From contig JAKVAZ010000013.1 of the NCBI GenBank assembly GCA_022447225.1, forward strand, positions 124,001 to 188,000: DNA of 64,000 bases, read 5' to 3'. The notes under the pieces are model-generated. The model had not been told where the DNA came from. It saw nothing but the letters and a program-made list of their open reading frames with translations, and did no database searches. This stretch comes from Fuerstiella sp. (lineage in GTDB: Bacteria; Planctomycetota; Planctomycetia; Planctomycetales; Planctomycetaceae). Every line of letters starts with the position of its first letter. Positions within the stretch are counted from its first letter, which is position 1. Positions 44,053 to 52,745 of this stretch are shown here, in pieces. A program made the translations under genes and the position numbers.

Positions 44053-47046
44053 TCAGTCTGATGTTTCGGGTTGTTTCAGGCTCGACAGATATGCCAACAG
44101 GTCCGCGACCTGGTTCGATGTCATGTCACGCAGCAGCAGTTCCGGCATCATGGACTGCTGTTGTTGAACCAGCTCTTCGACGTTGTCGGCAACGATCGTC
44201 GTCAGCTTGCCTTTCGTATCTTTCAGGACAACTTCGCGATCATCTTTTTTTAGCAGAAGGCCGGTGGCCACCAGACCATCAACCGTCTGTACCAGATACA
44301 TACGGTACTTCGGATCGATTTCACGGGACGGATTAAGAATCGTGTCGAGTAGCCGGCTGCGTTCCTTATATTTTGAAGCAATTCCGCTTAGATCAGGCCC
44401 GACTTCGGTGCCATGGCCGTTGATCCTGTGACAGTTCCGACACTGCACACCGGCTGCTTTCAGATACAGCATTTCGCCACGGTCTTTGTCGCCGGTCAGG
44501 GACAGGATTTCGTCCGGTCGAATCACATTTCCAAGTCGTTTCGGCCGCAAATCCTCCGGTAAAAATCGCTCAAACAGATCACGGATATGAGAGGCTGAAC
44601 TGTCTGCCGCACGTTCGATGACTTCGATTCGAATGGCAGGATGAATTGAATCAGAATCCGTCACACGCATCAGGTCAATGGCACTGGTTGTTGTCGCCAG
44701 CAGCTCGTCAATGTGGGCGGTTCGTGCTTCGGCAGACGTGTGTTCGTTTAGTAATTCAGCCATACTTTCAGCTGAATTCCCTGCTTCCGACGGCTGGAGT
44801 CCCGAGATCCAGTCATGAATCAGGTTCAGTCCCTCCTGATCGACCACAGCGGATCCCAGTCTTGGCATGCGTCCCGGTCCCAGTTTTGCCATCCGATAGA
44901 ACAGCACGCTGCGGTTCGAATCGCCTGGTGCAAGCATGCGGGCATCAGGAATGTAGAATCCACCATGCCGCGGGCGTTCGTCGCTGATTCCCATTTCGCC
45001 GTGACTTAATGAGGCGAGTAAGCGGAATTCGCCGTTACCGCCGCCCCATTTGCGGTGACAGTGTGAACAGTTGGCGTGCAGATAAGAACGGGCGCGCAGC
45101 GCAACATCAGAGTCGGGATCCCGATAATTCTCCAGAGACGGCAGTTCGTCCGGCTGTTCGGGGAGATCGTCAGTGAACAGACCAAGTCCTGCAAAGACCT
45201 TCAGCTGGTTTTCCGCAGAGTCTCCGTATTTCATATCACGGTTTATCTGCAGCGTGTTAATGCCCAGGACGTATTTTGCCGCCATGTTATGGCATACCGT
45301 ACATTCTGCCCTGCCGGGAAAATGCCACGTCTGAATTCGTTGGGTTTTCGGTGCAGCCGGATCACCAATCAACAGTTCAACGTCTTTTCCGGAAGGATCT
45401 TCCAGCAGGACAGCGTCGGTCTGCTGATCATTCCATATATAGGTATAGCCTCGCCACAACTGATCGCCGACGGTTTCGCTTCCCACAAGTTTTTCGTAAT
45501 GCAGCAGGCGTGTTTCCAGTCGGCGCCGACTGTCCGGGTTCCCCGGCTGCATCTCCATGGTAATCGTCTCCATCGCGACCGTGCCGTCCGGAAATTTCCA
45601 GCCGTGTGGAGCGCCCGGTGCAGGTTGAGGGTAGGTAATCCCATCGAATTCAATTTTTGATTGACCGGGCAAGGCCAGATATCGCTGCTTTGTCGCGCCG
45701 TCTGCCCACTGAGGCGCATTGACGTCGTAAGGAATCACCCCTGGCGATACCCGGTGGTCGCGGACAGAATCGAAAAGTCCGGTTTCGCTGAGCCGACGTG
45801 GGAAATCCACCGTCTGAATGGCAGCGGGACTGGCCTCCAGCCGGTTAATCAGTCCGCTCATGTGGTCAACCAGGAACAGTTCACCCGAGTTATCTTCGCC
45901 AAACCCCACCAGACGTAGTGCTGAATCGACAAGCTCGCGATGTTCGGTCACTTTTTCATTGTCACGGTCATATCGAAACATCCAGATCTTGCCTGTGTCG
46001 TAATCACCATAGATGTAAGCGCCCGTGAGTTCGGGCAGCCTGGTTCCGTGGTAGACAAAACCTCCGGTGATGGATCGAAATTCGGTGTGATTGTGTTCGA
46101 CGATCGGCGAAATAAACGGCGTCGGACCACGTTTACGTTCAGGCCGAAACACGTGACCTCCTTCCATAACGCTCCAGCCGTAGTTACCTCCTCGCTCAAT
46201 GACAAAAACCTGCTCCCACAGGTCCTGCCCCACATTACCGGTCCACAGGTCCCCCGTATTTCGGTCGAACGTAAACTTCCAGGGTTGTCGGAGTCCATAC
46301 GCCCAGATTTCCGGTCGTGCGTTGTCCATGTCGACAAACGGATTATCAGGGGGAATCGAATACGGTTGCGCGGTACCTGGACGATCGACGTCGATCCTTA
46401 ACATCGCGCCGGAAACATTGGAAAGATCCTGGCCGGTCCGCAACTGGTCGGCGATACCACTTGAATCACCTGTTGCAAGATAGAGGTACCCGTCCGGACC
46501 AAACTTAATACAGCCGCCGTTGTGACCACCCGACCGCCACTCGAAAATGACTGTTTCAGAAGCAGGATCAATCGTTGGTGGATTACGTTTTGCCAGTTTA
46601 AAACGAGACACACGAGTTCCCCGGAGATCTTCGTCAGCAGGATCAGCTACCAGAATGGTGACGAACACATAACCGTTCGACCGGAACTGCGGATGAATTG
46701 CGAGTCCATATAGCGTTTTGCCTGTGAGATCGAGTGCCACATCCGCGGAATCTGCTGCGGGATCGTTTTCAAACGAAATGATGCGCCCTGCCTGTTCCGC
46801 AACGAAGAACCGGTTGGAACCCGGAGCGGATGTCATGGCCAGAGGTTCGGTCAGTTTGATGTTCGGAAATGCATTGACTGTGCGATACGGCGACGGAGGA
46901 TCCGGAGTGCCTGTTACTCGCGACGTCTTCCAGAGCACCCGTTTTTCGGTGCTGAATGACGAATGGTCCTGCGCAACCAGGGATCCACACACCAGGAGAG
47001 AGAAGAGGACGGCCCACAGACTGAGTTGATGTGTTTGACGACTCAT
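44053..47046 (-). CDS. Secreted triheme sugar dehydrogenase-cytochrome c fusion
   Basis: 997 residues after a signal peptide (about 1-25, ending SLVAQ). An N-terminal six-bladed glucose/sorbosone dehydrogenase domain (SGGHNGGCIKFGPDGYLYLATGDS, WAYGLRQPWKFTFD, GNVGQDLWEQVFVIERGGNYGW) spans about 45-400. A middle domain carries CTVCH near 584 and CSHCH near 660, resembling the diheme SO2930-type proteins, and a C-terminal PVC heme domain has CRNCH near 869 with GPDLSGIASKYKERSRLLDTILNPSREIDPKY. This is an electron chain in one polypeptide: sugar oxidation passed through three c-type hemes outside the membrane. An AGGAA lies 8 bases before ATG 47046. Leftward, between two symporter genes. Confidence 0.88.
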   Translation of the reverse strand: MSRQTHQLSLWAVLFSLLVCGSLVAQDHSSFSTEKRVLWKTSRVTGTPDPPSPYRTVNAFPNIKLTEPLAMTSAPGSNRFFVAEQAGRIISFENDPAADSADVALDLTGKTLYGLAIHPQFRSNGYVFVTILVADPADEDLRGTRVSRFKLAKRNPPTIDPASETVIFEWRSGGHNGGCIKFGPDGYLYLATGDSSGIADQLRTGQDLSNVSGAMLRIDVDRPGTAQPYSIPPDNPFVDMDNARPEIWAYGLRQPWKFTFDRNTGDLWTGNVGQDLWEQVFVIERGGNYGWSVMEGGHVFRPERKRGPTPFISPIVEHNHTEFRSITGGFVYHGTRLPELTGAYIYGDYDTGKIWMFRYDRDNEKVTEHRELVDSALRLVGFGEDNSGELFLVDHMSGLINRLEASPAAIQTVDFPRRLSETGLFDSVRDHRVSPGVIPYDVNAPQWADGATKQRYLALPGQSKIEFDGITYPQPAPGAPHGWKFPDGTVAMETITMEMQPGNPDSRRRLETRLLHYEKLVGSETVGDQLWRGYTYIWNDQQTDAVLLEDPSGKDVELLIGDPAAPKTQRIQTWHFPGRAECTVCHNMAAKYVLGINTLQINRDMKYGDSAENQLKVFAGLGLFTDDLPEQPDELPSLENYRDPDSDVALRARSYLHANCSHCHRKWGGGNGEFRLLASLSHGEMGISDERPRHGGFYIPDARMLAPGDSNRSVLFYRMAKLGPGRMPRLGSAVVDQEGLNLIHDWISGLQPSEAGNSAESMAELLNEHTSAEARTAHIDELLATTTSAIDLMRVTDSDSIHPAIRIEVIERAADSSASHIRDLFERFLPEDLRPKRLGNVIRPDEILSLTGDKDRGEMLYLKAAGVQCRNCHRINGHGTEVGPDLSGIASKYKERSRLLDTILNPSREIDPKYRMYLVQTVDGLVATGLLLKKDDREVVLKDTKGKLTTIVADNVEELVQQQQSMMPELLLRDMTSNQVADLLAYLSSLKQPETSD

Positions 47047-47302
47047 GTGATCTTTCCTGAAGACTTTTGTTCTATCAACAACTTTCAACACATGTCGCGA
47101 TCCGTACCTGTCGGCTGCGTGAGGCCGTTCTGCCTGTCACCAGCGGCGACCGCGTACGATCTGCTCAGTTGTGTATTAGACCGGTCAGCAAGAGACATCC
47201 GAATTGTCGACAAGCCTCGGTGCAAATTCAAACCGCGATCGCAGACTTTTTACGATCCCGCTGGTGACGCCGTGTTCGTGAGTAAATACAACGGTTCCGA
47301 AT

Positions 47303-48784
47303 TCAGCGGTCATTGGCGGATGTTTCAGTGCCGCGGTGAGGAACCCTGCCTGGAAACACCAGACTGCAGAGCCATCCCACGACGAGTGTCGGCACGCAGG
47401 TAAAAGCACCGTACCACCAGTGTGATACTTCGGTTTCGCTCCAGATGATCATTAATACAGAAGCTCCGGCGACGAACCCGGTCCATGCGCCGATGCTGTT
47501 TGCTTTTCTGCACCACATTGCCAGCAGAAATAATCCAAGCATCGGACCGAAGAGGGCACCACTGATTTTGATAACGATGTCGAATACGTTCCTGCCAAGG
47601 ACGGGCACGAGCAGTGATGCAACAATCGTAAGCAGCCCAAAGCCGGTACAGAGCCATCGGCTGAACCTCACGCCGGGATGCCGTCCCTGCATCCAGTCAA
47701 TGACGATGGTTAAGGTCAAACTGTTGATTCCGCTGTCAATACTGCTCATTGCTGCGGCAAACAGACCTGCCACAAGCAGCCCCGTCAAACCGAACCGGGA
47801 AATTTCTGTCACGACAAAAACCGGCAGAAGCTGATCTTCACTGTTAAGCGGTGGAAATCCTGACGCTCCAGGTTGATGGTAGAACACGAACAATACTGTT
47901 CCAACGATGAAAAACAGCAGGCAGATTGTGGCCGACATGACGGCATTGACGACTACACATCGTCGTGCGGCAGCAATAGTAGGGAGTGAGACGAACCGCT
48001 GGACCGTTCCCAGAGAGATCGCCTTGGCCGGCAGATAGACAAAGATTCCGAAGGCTGCGGCGGAAAAGAAATTGGCTCGATGGGTCAGATCGAATCGCAT
48101 ATCGAACATCCGGAACTTTTGTTCGGACGTTCCCACCTGCCAGACCGTGTCCCATCCTCCGTCGATCTTTGCGACTGCCATCAGCAGAACTACGGTCATC
48201 CCTCCGCCCAGCGTGATCGCCTGCAGCACGTCGGTCCAGATGACGGCTTTGACACCGCCTAGAGCCGTATACAAAGTCGCCAGCAACCCCACGCCAATCA
48301 ACGTCAATCGGAGTTGATCAGGTGACAAATCGAGTACCGCCTGCAGGATGACTCCCACCGCATACAACATGCTGCCCATCCAGCCAATGGTGTAAACAAT
48401 GGACAGGGCACTGCACAGGCGACGAACCGAACGATCGAATCGCAGTTCCATGTACTCGTAGGGGCTGGTGACCTGCAGACGGTGGTACAGCGGGACAAAC
48501 CAAATCCATACAATCGGTGATACGAACAGCGGGATATAGAGTATCGCCAGATAGAGATGGTAATCCTCAAACGCCGCTTCGCGCGGCAGTCCGACGAATG
48601 ACAGCGAACTGAAGGTGGTGGCGAACAGCGAAAGGCCGACCGGCAGCCAGTTCATGGCCCGGCCGCCAAGGAAATAATCTTCATTGGAACGCTGTTCGCC
48701 GGCAAATTTCAAACCCAGTGCAAGCACGACGACGAGGTACAGCACAAACAGGGTCCAGTCGAGCGTCGTCAGGGAAGCTGCCAT
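47303..48784 (-). CDS. Sodium:solute symporter family protein (shorter copy)
   Basis: 493 residues, about 13 hydrophobic helices. LGGRAMNWLPVGLSLFATTFSSLSFVGLPREA shows the sodium-site break of helix 1, VYTIGWMGSMLYAVGVILQA and ALGGVKAVIWTDVLQAITL the conserved central helices, and AAMSSIDSGINSLTLTIVIDW the later substrate region. Closest in feel to the SSS group for sugars, inositol, sialic acid or iodide. An ATG three codons upstream (48793) is also possible. It lies 256 bases upstream of the heme dehydrogenase gene and 79 bases downstream of the amidase gene, all leftward, suggesting joint uptake and oxidation of a compound. Confidence 0.9.
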   Translation of the reverse strand: MAASLTTLDWTLFVLYLVVVLALGLKFAGEQRSNEDYFLGGRAMNWLPVGLSLFATTFSSLSFVGLPREAAFEDYHLYLAILYIPLFVSPIVWIWFVPLYHRLQVTSPYEYMELRFDRSVRRLCSALSIVYTIGWMGSMLYAVGVILQAVLDLSPDQLRLTLIGVGLLATLYTALGGVKAVIWTDVLQAITLGGGMTVVLLMAVAKIDGGWDTVWQVGTSEQKFRMFDMRFDLTHRANFFSAAAFGIFVYLPAKAISLGTVQRFVSLPTIAAARRCVVVNAVMSATICLLFFIVGTVLFVFYHQPGASGFPPLNSEDQLLPVFVVTEISRFGLTGLLVAGLFAAAMSSIDSGINSLTLTIVIDWMQGRHPGVRFSRWLCTGFGLLTIVASLLVPVLGRNVFDIVIKISGALFGPMLGLFLLAMWCRKANSIGAWTGFVAGASVLMIIWSETEVSHWWYGAFTCVPTLVVGWLCSLVFPGRVPHRGTETSANDR

Positions 48785-48863
48785 GCTGACCATTCGTTCT
48801 TATCGGTGGACAGATCGAGTTCGGATTGAATCGGGAGAAGCGTCTGCTTCTGTCACCACTTTG

Positions 48864-50279
48864 TTAACTCACCAGGGCAGGTCTGGATTTCCAGAATCCG
48901 GTGGCCTGTTCAAACGCGTGCGCCAGTTGCAGCACACCAAATTCATCGTGATGTCGTCCGACAATTTGCACTCCGACCGGCAACCCGTCATCGGTAAATC
49001 CTGCCGGGACGGAGATGGCAGGCAGTCCGGTGACAGTGATGTAGTAACACGACTTCATCCAGTCGATGTAGGTTTCCATGTCGGTCCCTGCGATCTGAGT
49101 CGGATACTCGGTATCGATATCAAATGGCGGCACCTGACTGACGGGCATCACGAGGTATTCACAGTGTTCCATAAATTTTCGTACACGATGATAAAGTGCT
49201 GTATGTTTTCGTTCAGCCCGTCCGATTTGCGGCCCTGTTAATTCCTTCCCACGTTCTACATTCCAAATCACTGAGTCTTTGATTTGATCCCGCCGGGTTT
49301 CCAGTAATTCGTTGAGTTTGAGTTCCATGGCCCATGCTCGCCAGACTTTGAAGACTTCGTCGGCGTCGCTGAAATCGGGCTGATCATCTGTGAGGACACA
49401 GCCCAGATCTTCAAACACGTTTTTCCGGGCATCCAGTACGTGAGTGACTCGGGGATCGACAGGCAGACCGCCCAGATCTCTACTCCACGCCACGCGAATT
49501 CCGTCGAAATTTCTGTGGAGTGACCGACGAAAAATTTCACCTGGGTCAGTCAGGGAGATGGGGGCCCGAGGATCGGGACCGGCGATGGCGCTCAACATCA
49601 GGGCCGTGTCCTCCACTGTACGAGCCATCGGGCCCTGGACGGAGATGGGAAACCAGGCCACGTCGGTGGGCCAGAAAGGCACCCTGCCTGGAGCTGTCCG
49701 AAACCCCACCACATTACAGAAATTGGCCGGATTTCTCAGTGACCCTCCGGTGTCACTTCCATCAGCGATCGGCACCATACCGCAGGCCAGTGCCACCGCT
49801 GCACCACCGCTGCTGCCGCCGCATGTTTTGGATGTATCATACGGATTCAGTGTGGTTCCGAAAATTTTGTTGAACGTGTGAGACCCGGCTCCGAATTCCG
49901 GTACATTCGTTTTGCCCACCATGATTGCGCCCGCATCGCGCAACCGTTCAATAATCAGGCCATCTTCATCCGGAATGTGATCGGCATAGATCGGTGAACC
50001 CAGGGTTGTCCGAACGCCTTTAGTCGGAACAAGATCCTTGTGTGCGACAGGAAGGCCGTGCAGAGGACCGATCGGTTGCCCCTGCGTGAGGGCCACATCA
50101 GCTTTTTTCGCCTGTTCCAGGGCTTCGTCGGCGACGATGGTGACGATGGCATTCACTTTGGAATTGATGCGTTCGATCTGTGTGAGATGTGCCTGCATCA
50201 CTTCCAGACAGGACAGCTGCTTCGACCGAATCTTTTCAGCCAGATCCGTCGCCGTAAGAAAACATATCTCGGATGTCAA
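48864..50279 (-). CDS. Amidase signature family enzyme (AmiE/GatA-like)
   Basis: 471 residues, full amidase length. The Ser-cisSer-Lys triad is visible: Lys in GLPVAHKDLVPTKG (about residue 80), then CGGSSGGAAVALACGM (cis-Ser) and DTGGSLRNPANFCNVVGFR (nucleophile Ser). These enzymes hydrolyse amide bonds. Although GatA-like in the first half, it lacks gatC and gatB neighbours and carries an insertion near 270-300, so a catabolic amidase is more likely than tRNA amidotransferase. The start is TTG at 50279 with a GAGG-GCAGG purine stretch about 8 bases upstream; no ATG alternative lies in frame nearby. The DUF1501 fragment lies just upstream. Confidence 0.88.
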   Translation of the reverse strand: MTSEICFLTATDLAEKIRSKQLSCLEVMQAHLTQIERINSKVNAIVTIVADEALEQAKKADVALTQGQPIGPLHGLPVAHKDLVPTKGVRTTLGSPIYADHIPDEDGLIIERLRDAGAIMVGKTNVPEFGAGSHTFNKIFGTTLNPYDTSKTCGGSSGGAAVALACGMVPIADGSDTGGSLRNPANFCNVVGFRTAPGRVPFWPTDVAWFPISVQGPMARTVEDTALMLSAIAGPDPRAPISLTDPGEIFRRSLHRNFDGIRVAWSRDLGGLPVDPRVTHVLDARKNVFEDLGCVLTDDQPDFSDADEVFKVWRAWAMELKLNELLETRRDQIKDSVIWNVERGKELTGPQIGRAERKHTALYHRVRKFMEHCEYLVMPVSQVPPFDIDTEYPTQIAGTDMETYIDWMKSCYYITVTGLPAISVPAGFTDDGLPVGVQIVGRHHDEFGVLQLAHAFEQATGFWKSRPALVS

Positions 50280-50330
50280 CGTTACCTGCCCCTCTCAGCA
50301 TTTCAATTGTCGGACTCTGCACCCTGTTTA

Positions 50331-50546
50331 TCATCCCATCAGTTTTCCCACGACAGTGCCACCGACATGGGTCAGTCGAATGTCAAAACTGCCGAATCGT
50401 TTCGAGAGCTGAAGACGATTCAGGCCAAATAAATGCAGCAGTATTGCGTGGAAATTGTTGATGCGCTCAGGGTCCTCGACGGGTGCCCAGCGGATTGCAT
50501 CGGTGCGACCTGCAACCTGGCCACCTTTAATGCCACGACCAGCATT
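50331..50546 (-). pseudogene. C-terminal fragment of a DUF1501 gene, in frame after the psd stop
   Basis: 71 codons beginning right after the psd TAG and ending TGA at 50331-50333 spell a DUF1501 C-terminus: GRGIKGGQVAGRTDA, VEDPERINNFHAILLHLFGL, then FDIRLTHVGGTVV. This matches the final block of the intact DUF1501 genes at 18536 and 22700 (SGGGVRSG or AGGGIRGG, HDLHATILHLMG, LTD..G.VV), but it has no start codon and lacks the first 380-odd residues. It is a truncated remnant of a third DUF1501 gene. It shares the psd reading frame, so a deletion probably joined the two genes. Readthrough of the amber codon would make a fusion, which I consider unlikely to matter. Confidence 0.8.
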
Positions 50547-51530
50547 CTACTCGGTCCCGAAGTCGGCCAGGATGGATGTACCTGCTTTCACTCGGTCGCC
50601 GAGTTGAGTGTGGATCGTGAGACACGCTTCTTTTGGCAGGACCAGTTCGGTTCGCGACCCGAGTTTGATCATGCCGAATTGCTCACCCCGCTTCAGATCA
50701 TCACCAGGCTTGAGCCAGCAGACAATACGCCGGGCAATCGCACCGGTGATCTGACGAACTACGATTCCACGATGATGGCCGTCATCGGTTTCTATCATGA
50801 CTGCGAGCTGCTCATTCTCTCGCGCAGATTCGGGACGCAGTGCATTGAGGTATTTGCCTGATCGGTAAGCCAGTCCGATCACCCGTCCAGATACGGGGGC
50901 TCGATTAATATGAACGTTAAAGATGGACAGAAAAATTCCGATTTTCACCGCCGGTCCGCCCACGTGGTCGTCGTTGTCCAGTTCTTCGATGTCCACAATC
51001 TTTCCATCGGCGGGTGAAATCACCAGACCGGGTGCTGCAGGAGCCTCACGCGGTGGATCTCGAAAGAACCATGCAATCAGGCCGGCAATCACCAGAAGTA
51101 CGGCACTCGCAAACCAGGCAATGAGTTGAACAGTGCCTGTTGAGACTGATCCTGCCCATGCGAATACCAGACCAGCCACAGTGAAGCCGCCTCCAATAAC
51201 CAGCAGTTCAGCCAGTCCGACACGGGCGAATGGAATTCTGTCACGCCAGCGAAACGGGTCGTCGGCGGAATCCCAGTACCAGCCACCCTGATTTCGGTGA
51301 AATTTCAGGTCACGGGAATCCAGTACGTCGTGGGGACACGGATTAAAATCACCTTGGCGCAGTGACTCCATACGCTGCACCCATCCACGACGAAATAATT
51401 TTAACCACCAGCGCCGAACGTTTCCCCACTTCTGTTCCAGACGAATCACGACACCGCCCCCCGGCTGAATATCCCGAAGTCGGGGATCCATTGGCTGAAG
51501 CGGACGAGATGTGGATTTGGATTGTGACAT
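50547..51530 (-). CDS. psd: Phosphatidylserine decarboxylase, short (PSD-A-like) form with N-terminal extension
   Basis: 327 residues. Residues 1-90 are a basic, non-family extension. One or two hydrophobic segments follow (about 100-165), then the decarboxylase domain (AAPGLVISPADGKIVDIEELD, VKIGIFLSIFNVHINRAPVSG, FGMIKLGSRTELVLP). Cleavage at Gly-Ser (Ser292 in LGSRTE) should yield a beta chain and a 36-residue alpha chain bearing the pyruvoyl cofactor. The enzyme turns phosphatidylserine into phosphatidylethanolamine at the cytoplasmic membrane. The frame ends in TAG at 50547, and a DUF1501 fragment continues in the same frame. pssA is not adjacent, although the partner is often next to psd. 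Confidence 0.87.
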   Translation of the reverse strand: MSQSKSTSRPLQPMDPRLRDIQPGGGVVIRLEQKWGNVRRWWLKLFRRGWVQRMESLRQGDFNPCPHDVLDSRDLKFHRNQGGWYWDSADDPFRWRDRIPFARVGLAELLVIGGGFTVAGLVFAWAGSVSTGTVQLIAWFASAVLLVIAGLIAWFFRDPPREAPAAPGLVISPADGKIVDIEELDNDDHVGGPAVKIGIFLSIFNVHINRAPVSGRVIGLAYRSGKYLNALRPESARENEQLAVMIETDDGHHRGIVVRQITGAIARRIVCWLKPGDDLKRGEQFGMIKLGSRTELVLPKEACLTIHTQLGDRVKAGTSILADFGTE

Positions 51531-51756
51531 CCTGGCATTCCGTCGTAGGCAACTGTGTCGGGATTCGGCTGCTGAAGGTGGATTATGCCTGCGGCCGGCA
51601 GACGATTCAGTTACAGAAGACCCCGACGCGGCCTCCTGAGGCGAGAATCCTCGTTTGGAGATTCTAAGGAATCCAGTTAGTGAGGGGCACTCTTCCTAAA
51701 ATCAATCGGGATCGATAAATTCACCGGGCGGTCACTGGCAGGAAACACATATATCT

Positions 51757-52596
51757 TTGTCCGAGGCATCATTGGGTACTTCTTCCCGCAGCACTGAGTC
51801 ACGAAATTATGCAGCAGAGCTGGTCCTGACCGGTACGGGGACCAGTATCGGCGTGCCTGTTGTGGGTTGTGACTGTACCGTTTGTATTTCCGACATTGAC
51901 TCGAATCGTCGGATGCGGTCCGGAGTGCTGGTACGTGCTCCTGACGGGGAGTTTGTGATTGATACGAGCCCCGAATTACGGCTCCAGCTGATTCAAAACA
52001 AAGCTTCACTTATTCAGGCAGCTTTGTTTACTCACGCTCATGCCGACCACGTGATGGGTCTGGACGATCTGCGGATTTTCAGTCACCGAATGGATGCCGA
52101 CCTTCCGTTGTTCTGTGAAGATTCTGTGGAACGCTCGATTCGGCAGATGTTCGGCTATGCATTCGCCGACCGGGAAGAAATGGCTCACCGATTTGCTGCA
52201 CCCCGGTTTCAGTTTCAACGGATCGTACCGGGAGAACCCTTTGATCTGCTGGGGTTGCAGGTCATACCCATTCGGCTGAAGCACGGTCGACTGCCGATTC
52301 TTGGTTTTCGAATCGAAGATGTGGCTTTTTGTACCGATGTGTCTTCCGTCCCGTCCGAATCAAACGAGTATCTGCAGGACCTCGACACATTGATCCTGGG
52401 TGCTTTGCGCTACAAACCGCATCCAACACACCTGCACGTGGATGCTGCCGTGCAACTGGCGAAAAAATTCAACCCCCGTCGGACTTTTCTGACGCACATG
52501 GCCCACGACCTCGATTATCCCACGCTTCAAAATGAACTTCCGGACGGCGTCGAACCTGCGCATGACGGACTGGTAATTTCCATTCGTGGTGGCTGA
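51757..52596 (+). CDS. Metallo-beta-lactamase fold hydrolase, PhnP-like
   Basis: 279 residues. The metallo-beta-lactamase signature is THAHADHVMGLDDLR (HxHxDH), further metal ligands lie in FRIEDVAFCTDV and THMAHDLDY, and the N-terminal GVPVVGCDCTVC cysteine cluster is the extra zinc site typical of PhnP-type cyclic phosphodiesterases. PhnP hydrolyses cyclic ribose phosphates in phosphonate breakdown, but no phn genes are seen here, so the substrate is open. Start appears to be TTG at 51757, with no Shine-Dalgarno nearby; a later start within the Ser-rich first 20 residues is possible. It is divergent from psd and convergent with nhaA. Confidence 0.82.
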   Translation: MSEASLGTSSRSTESRNYAAELVLTGTGTSIGVPVVGCDCTVCISDIDSNRRMRSGVLVRAPDGEFVIDTSPELRLQLIQNKASLIQAALFTHAHADHVMGLDDLRIFSHRMDADLPLFCEDSVERSIRQMFGYAFADREEMAHRFAAPRFQFQRIVPGEPFDLLGLQVIPIRLKHGRLPILGFRIEDVAFCTDVSSVPSESNEYLQDLDTLILGALRYKPHPTHLHVDAAVQLAKKFNPRRTFLTHMAHDLDYPTLQNELPDGVEPAHDGLVISIRGG

Positions 52597-52678
52597 GTTC
52601 GATTTCGGACAGAACTCGATTGAGGATCGTGGGGCGAACGCCGTTTTGGCTGTGTGACCGCGTCTTCCGGACGCAATC

Positions 52679-52699
52679 GACTGGGTAAATCACCCGGTC
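52679..52699. terminator. Small hairpin between convergent genes
   Basis: GACTGGGT (52679-52686) pairs with ACCCGGTC (52692-52699), with one G-T wobble and a five-base loop, between the converging PhnP-like gene and nhaA. No clear T-run follows, so it is only a possible terminator. Confidence 0.35.
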
Positions 52700-52745
52700 A
52701 GTTTCATCCAGCCGATTCTTCGTCTGGACAGACCACACTGTCCGG

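Noticed and set aside
50547-50549. Programmed readthrough of the psd TAG into the DUF1501 tail
   Set aside because: The tail lacks a fold of its own, no readthrough context is evident, and a gene fusion scar is simpler.
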